Shown in pieces: positions 6,330 to 11,907 of a stretch of 11,907 bases of DNA. This stretch comes from PALSA-894 sp049698215 (GTDB lineage: Bacteria; Pseudomonadota; Alphaproteobacteria; Rhizobiales; Xanthobacteraceae): the NCBI GenBank assembly GCA_049698215.1, contig JBAVXH010000147.1:1-11907 (forward strand). The letters run 5' to 3'. Position 1 is the stretch's first letter. Each line of letters opens with the position of its first letter. Under the pieces are notes generated by a model. That model was not told the origin of the DNA. It did not search any database and saw nothing but the letters and a program-made list of their open reading frames with translations. A program made the translations under genes and the position numbers.

Positions 6330-7301
6330 ATGATGCAGATCGTTCTCATTGCGCTCGGCGCGGCCGCGGCCTCCGCGTTGCTGTTTGCGTCGATTGCGTC
6401 CGGTTCACCGCTCGCCTTTCTCCTCGCCAATTTCGCCCAGCTTCCAATCATGCTGGCGGCGATCGGCTGGACGCATCTCGCCGGCCTTCTCGCCGCACTG
6501 ATCGCGTCCGCGGCTCTTGCGGTCGCAACGACGGGCCCGGTTGCGCTCGCCTTTCTCTTGAGCATCGCCCTGCCCGCCTGGGGGATCGGTTATCTCGCGC
6601 TGCTCGGACGGCCAAGCGAATCCAATCCCGTCGGAATCGAATGGTACCCGATCGGCCGCATCGTGGTGTGGACCGCGATCCTTGCGGCGCTCATCGTGCT
6701 CGTCACGATGCTGCGCTACGGCTTCGACGCCGCTCAGATCCAGGCCGGCTTGCGGCGCGAGCTGGAGCGCGGTTTGCGCTTCCTCGCCGGCGTGCCGGCG
6801 AATTCGCCATTGCAGCTCCCGAGCATCCGCGATCCGGAGCATCTCCTTGATGTGCTCGTCCCGATCGTCCCGCCGCTGAAGGCGACCGCGTTGGCCGCGA
6901 CCAGCCTGATCAATCTCTGGCTCGCGGCGTTGATCGTGCGCGTCTCGGGCCGGCTCAAGCGGCCGTGGCCGCAGATCGCGCAGTTGTCGTTTCCGCCGTT
7001 CGCCCCAACCGTTTTGGCGATCGCGGTCGTCGGCACGTTCCTGCCCGACCTGATTGGACTGATCAGCGGGGTGTTCGCCGCAACGCTGCTGTTCGCCTAT
7101 GCGCTGCTCGGCTTTGCGGTCGTTCACGTGCTGACCGCGAGCTTTGCCGGCCGCAGCTTCATGCTGAGTGGGCTTTACTTCGTCGTCGCCTTGTTCGGCT
7201 GGCCGATCGTCCTGATGTCGCTGCTCGGGCTGCTCGAAACCATCGCGTCGTTCCGCGCGCGCGCCGCCGCGCGCCGTCCGCCTCCCACACCAACCCGCTA
7301 A
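6330..7301 (+). CDS. DUF2232 (YybS-type) integral membrane protein
   Basis: A 323-residue, very hydrophobic protein with about eight or nine predicted membrane segments: roughly 4-22, 27-45, 48-67, 70-92, 108-127, 185-208, 222-243, 245-267 and 275-300. A longer soluble loop (about 130-180) lies in the middle. The C terminus is basic and Pro-rich. The DUF2232 call rests on general resemblance and on its place between rpsR and rplI; in Bacillus, yybS of the same family also lies near rplI. Its molecular function is not established. Two adjacent ATGs (6330, 6333) are possible starts, with GCGGGA as a moderate ribosome site. rplI begins 27 bases downstream. The repeat region upstream separates it from rpsR, but I see no promoter of its own. 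Confidence 0.8.
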   Translation: MMQIVLIALGAAAASALLFASIASGSPLAFLLANFAQLPIMLAAIGWTHLAGLLAALIASAALAVATTGPVALAFLLSIALPAWGIGYLALLGRPSESNPVGIEWYPIGRIVVWTAILAALIVLVTMLRYGFDAAQIQAGLRRELERGLRFLAGVPANSPLQLPSIRDPEHLLDVLVPIVPPLKATALAATSLINLWLAALIVRVSGRLKRPWPQIAQLSFPPFAPTVLAIAVVGTFLPDLIGLISGVFAATLLFAYALLGFAVVHVLTASFAGRSFMLSGLYFVVALFGWPIVLMSLLGLLETIASFRARAAARRPPPTPTR

Positions 7302-7328
7302 TTCAAAACACGAACGGAGACCAAGATC

Positions 7329-7934
7329 ATGGAAGTCATTCTGCTCGAACGCGTCGGACGGCTCGGACAAATGGGCGATGTTGTCCGCGTCAAGGACGGC
7401 TTTGCGCGCAACTTTCTGCTGCCACAGGGCAAGGCGCTGCGCGCCACCAAGGACAACCGCTCGAAATTCGAGGGCATGAAGGTCCAGCTCGAGGCGCGCA
7501 ATCTCGAACAAAAGACCGAGGCCGACAAGATCGGCGGCAAACTGAACGGCAAGAACTTCACGGTGCTGCGCCAGGCGTCAGAAACCGGACAGCTCTTCGG
7601 CTCGGTGTCGGCGCGCGACATCGCCACCCTTCTGGTCGACGGCGGCTACACGGTGACCCGCAACCAGATTGCGCTGCATGCGCCGATCAAGATGATCGGC
7701 ATGCACACCATCCCGGTCGCGCTCCATCCGGAGGTCGAGGTCGCGGTCACGGTCAATGTGGCGCGCAACGCCGATGAGGCGGCGCGTCAGGCCCGCGGCG
7801 AAGACATGACGCAGCGGCGCGAGGAGGCCGACGAAACAGCCGAAGCAGCAGCGGCGGCGGCAGCCGCCTTCTTCGAGAAGCCCGAGGACGCCGATCGCGA
7901 TCAGGGCAAGGGCGAGGACGAAAAGAACGACTGA
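7329..7934 (+). CDS. rplI: 50S ribosomal protein bL9
   Basis: A 201-residue large-subunit protein that binds 23S rRNA near the L1 stalk base. The N-terminal domain is canonical (MEVILLERVGRLGQMGDVVRVKDGFARNFLLPQGKA), then a connecting helix (about 45-75) and the C-terminal domain ending near residue 150 (VALHPEVEVAVTVNV). E. coli bL9 is 149 residues. The extra 50 here form an acidic, Ala-rich tail (EETAEAAAAAAAAF type, ending GKGEDEKND) of the kind seen in alphaproteobacteria. GGAG stands about 10 bases before the ATG. The last 34 bases overlap the convergent cytochrome c gene on the other strand, and a palindrome follows directly after the stop. Confidence 0.97.
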   Translation: MEVILLERVGRLGQMGDVVRVKDGFARNFLLPQGKALRATKDNRSKFEGMKVQLEARNLEQKTEADKIGGKLNGKNFTVLRQASETGQLFGSVSARDIATLLVDGGYTVTRNQIALHAPIKMIGMHTIPVALHPEVEVAVTVNVARNADEAARQARGEDMTQRREEADETAEAAAAAAAAFFEKPEDADRDQGKGEDEKND

Positions 7935-8524
7935 ACGAGGTCCGCCGGCGGACCTTCAGGCAGCGGCGGCATCGGAATATTGAGCTGCTCCGCCGGCTCC
8001 GCGGCCGGCGCGGCGGCAGCCGAGGCGGTGTTGAGGACCGCCGTTTGCCGGGAATCTTCGGCAGCAGGCTGCGTCGCTGGCGCGGCATGCGGAGCGACCG
8101 GAGCCTCATGCGCGTTCGCGTGCTGCCGCTCCTTGCCCCGCAAGGTGCGGGGCTGGATCGCCTCCGCACTCTCGGCCTGCGGCTGCGCGGCGAGCTGCTC
8201 GCCCTTCTTGGATTTGCCCTTTGCGGCGGCCGCATCAGCAGCCGCAGATCCCTTCTTCGCTTCCGGGGCGCTTCCGGCCGCCACCAGGTAGGCCGCCATC
8301 GCGGCGCTCATTTCCGGTCCGGTGGTGTAATGCTGGCGCAGAAAGCCGGCAACCTGCCCGCTTTTTGCCAGTCCCCGCGGGCTCTTGTGACACGCCGAAC
8401 AGTTCGACGCGAAGGTCCTGGCGGCATCCCGCGGGTCGCCCAGCACGGTCTGCGCCCGCACCGCCGCGGCACCCAGGGCGGCTACCAAGGCCCCGAAAAG
8501 AACGATCCGACCGAATCCGGACAC
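7901..8524 (-). CDS. Secreted one-heme c-type cytochrome with long Ala/Pro-rich tail
   Basis: A 207-residue exported protein. The first 24 residues form a Sec signal peptide (IVLFGALVAALGAAAVRA, probable cut before QT). One heme site, CSACH (42-46), is followed by HKSPRGLAK and a likely axial Met at 72 or 76 in GPEMSAAMAAYLVAAG. The heme domain is thus only about 55 residues, short for class I cytochrome c. From about residue 85 to the end the protein is low-complexity Ala/Pro/Lys/Glu. The GTG at 8524 is chosen because GGGGAG lies 8 bases ahead; a TTG at 8557 would add 11 residues before the signal peptide. The role is presumably periplasmic electron transfer, but partner and pathway are unknown. 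It is convergent with rplI (34-base overlap) and divergent from the methyltransferase gene. Confidence 0.85.
   Translation of the reverse strand: MSGFGRIVLFGALVAALGAAAVRAQTVLGDPRDAARTFASNCSACHKSPRGLAKSGQVAGFLRQHYTTGPEMSAAMAAYLVAAGSAPEAKKGSAAADAAAAKGKSKKGEQLAAQPQAESAEAIQPRTLRGKERQHANAHEAPVAPHAAPATQPAAEDSRQTAVLNTASAAAAPAAEPAEQLNIPMPPLPEGPPADLVQSFFSSSPLP
7938..7955. terminator. 18-base perfect palindrome after rplI, possible transcript end
   Basis: AGGTCCGCC is followed directly by its complement GGCGGACCT, three bases after the rplI stop and inside the last codons of the convergent cytochrome gene. It could fold into a strong stem at the end of the ribosomal operon transcript. There is no T-run, so factor-independent termination is uncertain. 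Confidence 0.35.
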
Positions 8525-8780
8525 CAGCCCATCTCCCCGAAAATTTCCCGCGCCCAACTCTAACGCATTCTCGGACCAAATTGCGGCGTTTCATGGGGAT
8601 GTCGGGCTTCATGCCTTGAGGTTCGCGACCGAAAAACCCCACGCGAAGGTCGGGCTTGTTTCGTGCACCCCTGTTCGGCCTGAAGCCTGGACCGCGCCGA
8701 GCGGAAGTTCGGTACGGAATCGTACAGCGCCAATTGTCCTAAGCTCGTGAACCGGCTGTGCTAATTCGAACAGTTCCCAA

Positions 8781-8809
8781 TTGCCGTCCTTGGGTAAGTT
8801 TGCTCTAAT
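8781..8809 (+). promoter_or_regulatory. Likely sigma70-type promoter of the cfa-type gene
   Basis: TTGCCG (8781-8786) and TCTAAT (8804-8809) are separated by 17 bases, the ideal spacing. Transcription would start near 8816, giving a leader of about 120 bases before the ATG at 8936 that includes both hairpins described for this region. Prediction from sequence only. Confidence 0.45.
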
Positions 8810-8831
8810 TGTCACGGTTCTGACGTGTCGG

Positions 8832-8851
8832 CCTGCCGCGCGGCAGGTTTT
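8832..8851 (+). terminator. Terminator-like palindrome with short T-run in the cfa leader
   Basis: CCTGCCGC is followed by its complement GCGGCAGG (8832-8847) and then TTTT (8848-8851). It would lie only about 17 bases into the predicted cfa transcript, so it could be a leader attenuator, a stabilising 5' stem, or the end of a short transcript from further upstream. The T-run is short. Confidence 0.35.
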
Positions 8852-8890
8852 CCGTCGCTCTCGGTTCGCGGCGTCTTGTTCCACGCTTCG

Positions 8891-8914
8891 CCGCCGCGGC
8901 CGTCAGGCCGGCGG
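8891..8914 (+). other. Bulged GC hairpin just upstream of the cfa-type start
   Basis: CCGCC (8891-8895) and GGCC (8898-8901) pair with GGCC (8906-8909) and GGCGG (8910-8914) around a GTCA loop, with a two-base GC bulge. The 3' arm covers the only G-rich stretch near the start codons at 8924 and 8936, so it might affect ribosome access. Confidence 0.4.
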
Positions 8915-8935
8915 TAGTGTGGTGTGAGCCGGTCA

Positions 8936-10192
8936 ATGGATCGCGCGCTGGAATTTGTACTGAGGTCGTTCATCCGTCACGGGACGCTGCGGCTCACCAC
9001 CGCAAGCGGCAACGTTCTGCAATTCGGCGACGGTACCGGCGAACCGGTCGCAGTCCGCTTCACGACACGCGCCGCCCAGTGGGGGATGCTGCTCGATCCC
9101 GAGCTCAAGGTCGGCGAAGCCTACATGGACGGCACGCTCCTGATGGAGCGAGGCTCGATCGCGGACTTCCTGCATCTTGCGATGTCGCAGGACAAATCCG
9201 GCAAGCCGCTGCAGTGGGCGCGCCTGCAATGGCTCGTGCGCTATCTCTCGCGCCGGCTCGCGCAATTCAATCCGCCCACCCGCGCGCGCCGCAACGTGGC
9301 GCATCACTACGATCTCGACAAGCACCTCTACGCGCTCTTCCTCGACGCCGACCGGCAATACAGCTGCGCCTATTTCGAGCACCCCGAGCAATCGCTCGAC
9401 GATGCGCAGCTCGCCAAGAAGCGGCACATCGCCGGCAAGCTTCTCGTTGGCCCCGACGCGCGCGTATTGGACGTCGGTTCAGGCTGGGGCGGCATGGGGC
9501 TCTATCTTGCCGAAATCGCCGGCGCCCGGGTGACCGGCGTCACGCTCTCGGAAGAACAGCTCGCCCTCTCGAGCGTGCGCGCCGATGAGAAGGGCTTGGC
9601 CGGCCGCGTCGAATTTCGTCTCGAGGACTACCGCGATATTGCGGAGCGTTTCGACCGCATCGTGTCGGTGGGCATGTTCGAGCACGTGGGCATCGGCTAC
9701 TACGATGTCTTCTTCCGCAAGTGCGCCGAAGTCCTCTCCGACGACGGCGTGATGCTGCTGCACTCGATCGGGCGGTCGGAAGGACCGGGCGTCACGAATC
9801 CCTGGATCAGCAAGTACATTTTCCCCGGCGGCTACATCCCTGCCCTCTCCGAAGTGCTGCCTGCCGTCGAGCGCGCCGGGTTCCTCGTCACCGACATCGA
9901 GATTTTGCGGCTGCATTACGCCGAGACGCTGAAGCACTGGCGCGAAAGGTTCCTGGCGCACCGCGACGACCTGCTCAAGAGCTATGACGAGCGGTTTGTG
10001 CGCATGTGGGAGTTCTACCTCGCGGCATCCGAGATGGCGTTCCGCGAGCAGAACCTGATGGTTTTCCAGTTGCAGCTGACCAAACGGCAAGGTGTGGTTC
10101 CCATCACGCGCGACTACGTCGCGCGCGAGGAAGCGCGTTTGCGCGACCTGGAGAGCGGCAGCCGTCCGCCATTGCGCCTCGCAGGCGAGTAG
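8936..10192 (+). CDS. cfa: Cyclopropane-fatty-acyl-phospholipid synthase family SAM methyltransferase
   Basis: A 418-residue enzyme of the family that uses S-adenosylmethionine to modify unsaturated fatty acyl chains in membrane lipids. The N-terminal domain (1-120) is typical of bacterial CFA synthases (DPELKVGEAYMDGTLLMERGSI). The SAM site is LDVGSGWGGMGLYLAE (178-193). Residues matching the E. coli active site are visible: Cys144 in YSCAYFEHPEQSLDDAQ, Glu249 in GMFEHVG, His276 in LLHSIGR, and Tyr328 in LHYAETLKHWRERF. Several paralogues of this family catalyse other methylations of lipid chains, so the exact product is uncertain. The ATG at 8936 is preferred because the protein then starts MDRALEF; a GTG at 8924 would add MSRS. 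Neither has a strong ribosome site. It is monocistronic as far as the sequence shows, with dnaB 177 bases downstream. Confidence 0.92.
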   Translation: MDRALEFVLRSFIRHGTLRLTTASGNVLQFGDGTGEPVAVRFTTRAAQWGMLLDPELKVGEAYMDGTLLMERGSIADFLHLAMSQDKSGKPLQWARLQWLVRYLSRRLAQFNPPTRARRNVAHHYDLDKHLYALFLDADRQYSCAYFEHPEQSLDDAQLAKKRHIAGKLLVGPDARVLDVGSGWGGMGLYLAEIAGARVTGVTLSEEQLALSSVRADEKGLAGRVEFRLEDYRDIAERFDRIVSVGMFEHVGIGYYDVFFRKCAEVLSDDGVMLLHSIGRSEGPGVTNPWISKYIFPGGYIPALSEVLPAVERAGFLVTDIEILRLHYAETLKHWRERFLAHRDDLLKSYDERFVRMWEFYLAASEMAFREQNLMVFQLQLTKRQGVVPITRDYVAREEARLRDLESGSRPPLRLAGE

Positions 10193-10369
10193 GCTGCGCG
10201 CCGCCGACTGACAAAAGCCTGTCAAGCTGCGATTGCGCGAATCAGGCCGCCAAAGTGTGTGCCAGTGAGAATCGTGGACAACGGTATCTCGGCCAACGAA
10301 GTCTTCACCTTCGCCACGCGCCGGTGCTAAGAGCCAAATACTGTTCAGCACACGAGTGCGTTTTCAAAC

Positions 10370-11860
10370 ATGGCTGGCGAGCAAACCGCGCGTAAGGCCG
10401 CGCAAGATACACTTGTCTTCCGTGCTGCCCCGCACAACATCGAGGCGGAGCAGGCGCTGCTGGGTGCGCTCCTCGTCAACAACGAAGCGTTCTACCGCGT
10501 CTCCGATTTTCTGGAGCCGGTGCACTTCTTCGAGCCGATCCACCAGAAGATCTACGAGCTCGCCGCCAGCCTGATCCGCGCCGGCAAGGTCGCGAGCCCC
10601 GTGACGCTCAAGACCTTCCTGCCGCCCGACCTCGATATCGCGGGACTGAACGCAAGCCAGTACCTCGCGCGGCTCGCCGCCGAGGCGACGACGGTCATCA
10701 ACGCCGAGGACTACGGGAGGACGATCTACGATCTCGCCGTCCGGCGCACGCTGATCATCATCGGCGAGGACATGGTCAACGTCGCCTACGACGCTCCGGT
10801 CGATCTTAGCCCCAGCGATCAGATCGAGGAGGCTGAACGGCGGCTCTACGAGGTCGCGGAAAGTGGGCGCTATGACGGGGGCTTCCAGCGCTTCGCAACG
10901 GCTTTGACCACCGCGGTCGACATGGCGGCGCGCGCCTATCAGCGCGACGGAAAGCTGTCGGGCCTTGCGACGGGGCTTGCCGATGTCGACCGCATGATGG
11001 GCGGCCTGCAGCACTCGGACCTGGTGATCCTCGCGGGCCGTCCCGGCATGGGCAAGAGCGCGCTTGCAACAAACGTCGCCTACAACATCGCCAAGGCGTG
11101 GCGCGGCGAGGTGCGGCCCGACGGGCGCACCGAAAGCGTGAACGGCGGTATCGTCGGGTTGTTCTCGCTCGAAATGTCGGCCGAGCAGCTTGCAACCCGC
11201 ATCATCTCCGAGCAAACCGAAATCCCGTCGTATCGCATCCGGCGCGGCGAGATCGACCCTACGGACTTCGATCGCATCGCGCAGATGGCGCGCGAGATGG
11301 AGACGATCCCGCTCTATATCGACGAGACCGGCGGCATTTCCATCGCGCAACTGACCGCGCGGGCACGGCGGCTGAAGCGCCAGCGCGGGCTCGATCTGCT
11401 GGTGATTGACTACATCCAGCTTCTCACCGGATCGAGCCGCCGCGCGCAGGAAGGCCGCGTGCAAGAGGTGACCGAGATCACCACCGGGCTCAAGGCCTTG
11501 GCCAAGGAGCTTAACGTTCCGATTCTGGCGCTCTCTCAGCTCTCGCGGCAGGTCGAGAGCCGCGACGACAAGCGCCCGCAACTTTCCGACCTGCGCGAGT
11601 CGGGATCGATCGAGCAGGACGCCGACGTCGTGTTGTTCATCTTCCGCGAGGAATACTACCTGAAGAACAAGGAGCCGCGCCCAGGCAGCGAAGAGCACTT
11701 CAAGTGGCAGGCCGAGATGGACGCCGTCATGGGCAAGGCCGAGCTCATTATCGGCAAGCAGCGCCACGGCCCGACCGGCACCGTGCAATTGCACTTCGAG
11801 GCGAATGTGACGCGCTTCTCCGACCTCGCCGACACTGGACGGCTTCCCGAGCGGCATTGA
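10370..11860 (+). CDS. dnaB: Replicative DNA helicase
   Basis: A 496-residue hexameric helicase that unwinds DNA ahead of the replication fork and contacts primase and the loader. The N-terminal domain (about 20-125) begins PHNIEAEQALLGALLVNNEAF. The RecA-like domain carries Walker A GRPGMGKS (223-230), the FSLEMSAEQLATR block (265-277), Walker B LLVIDYIQLL (343-352), the LSQLSRQVE block (388-396) and IGKQRHGPTGTV (461-472) with the likely arginine finger. It is intact, with no intein. A stretch at about 241-259 (AKAWRGEVRPDGRTESVNG) between Walker A and the next strand is longer than in E. coli and looks like the alphaproteobacterial form. The start ATG has only a weak ribosome site. No clear promoter is visible in the 177-base gap upstream. 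A location near rplI is common in bacteria. Confidence 0.97.
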   Translation: MAGEQTARKAAQDTLVFRAAPHNIEAEQALLGALLVNNEAFYRVSDFLEPVHFFEPIHQKIYELAASLIRAGKVASPVTLKTFLPPDLDIAGLNASQYLARLAAEATTVINAEDYGRTIYDLAVRRTLIIIGEDMVNVAYDAPVDLSPSDQIEEAERRLYEVAESGRYDGGFQRFATALTTAVDMAARAYQRDGKLSGLATGLADVDRMMGGLQHSDLVILAGRPGMGKSALATNVAYNIAKAWRGEVRPDGRTESVNGGIVGLFSLEMSAEQLATRIISEQTEIPSYRIRRGEIDPTDFDRIAQMAREMETIPLYIDETGGISIAQLTARARRLKRQRGLDLLVIDYIQLLTGSSRRAQEGRVQEVTEITTGLKALAKELNVPILALSQLSRQVESRDDKRPQLSDLRESGSIEQDADVVLFIFREEYYLKNKEPRPGSEEHFKWQAEMDAVMGKAELIIGKQRHGPTGTVQLHFEANVTRFSDLADTGRLPERH

Positions 11861-11907
11861 TCGCGGCCTGCGGGCCACCGATGATGGCTAGTGTGGCGGT
11901 TCAGAAG

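Larger units (their letters stand above)
8525..8935. other. Divergent intergenic region between cytochrome c and the cfa-type gene
   Basis: About 410 bases with no convincing gene. A 91-residue minus-strand frame at 8609-8884 has no ribosome site or family features I can see, so I leave it out. The right third holds a promoter-like pair and two hairpins, listed separately. A small hairpin GTACG/CGTAC (8712-8725) is present. The rest shows nothing I can interpret. Confidence 0.6.

Noticed and set aside
8609..8884. 91-residue minus-strand frame in the cytochrome c/cfa gap
   Set aside because: It covers the predicted cfa promoter and hairpin, shows no ribosome site or recognisable motif, and can be explained by chance in high-GC DNA.
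10364..11878. 504-codon minus-strand frame opposite dnaB
   Set aside because: DnaB motifs are complete on the plus strand; this is its antisense shadow.
1..11907. A new defence, mobile or biosynthetic system
   Set aside because: All sizeable genes are core housekeeping or common alphaproteobacterial families; there are no integrases, toxin-antitoxin pairs, direct-repeat arrays or anomalous-composition islands.

Overview
The window looks like chromosomal core genome of a high-GC alphaproteobacterium, most likely of the order Hyphomicrobiales (Rhizobiales), in the Bradyrhizobium/Rhodopseudomonas neighbourhood. The evidence is the gene order yicC-mltG-fabF-acpP-fabD, the order rpsF-rpsR-DUF2232-rplI, the protein sequences, and dispersed palindromes of a style I associate with Bradyrhizobium-type genomes. 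No genus can be named from this alone. I see no transposase, phage gene, CRISPR array, tRNA or rRNA, and no block of foreign-looking composition.

Left part (1-4788), minus strand. Transcribed right to left, this is a fatty-acid/envelope cluster: fabD (malonyl-CoA:ACP transacylase), acpP (acyl carrier protein), fabF (ketoacyl-ACP synthase II), mltG (endolytic murein transglycosylase) and the 5' part of yicC. FabD loads malonate onto AcpP and FabF uses malonyl-AcpP for chain elongation. MltG acts on nascent peptidoglycan. The usual fabG between fabD and acpP is absent. A 300-base gap holds an acpP promoter and leader and possibly the last few codons of a lost fabG. A palindromic repeat cluster fills the mltG-yicC gap and supplies the mltG stop codon.

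Middle part (4942-7934), plus strand. A 79-residue unrecognised protein lies first. A good sigma70-like promoter and a structured 5' leader follow, then the ribosomal operon rpsF (bS6), rpsR (bS18), a DUF2232/YybS-type membrane protein and rplI (bL9). A second dispersed palindromic repeat and a strong hairpin lie between rpsR and the DUF2232 gene.

Right part (7901-11907). A secreted one-heme cytochrome c gene runs leftwards and overlaps the 3' end of rplI. A divergent 400-base gap with a promoter and two hairpins leads into a cyclopropane-fatty-acid-synthase-type methyltransferase (plus). Complete dnaB (plus) follows, and the window ends 47 bases after it.

There is no convincing new multi-gene system here. 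The points worth a second look are the missing fabG, the three-way-junction leader of rpsF, the repeats set inside operons, the convergent overlap at rplI, and the structured leader of the methyltransferase gene.
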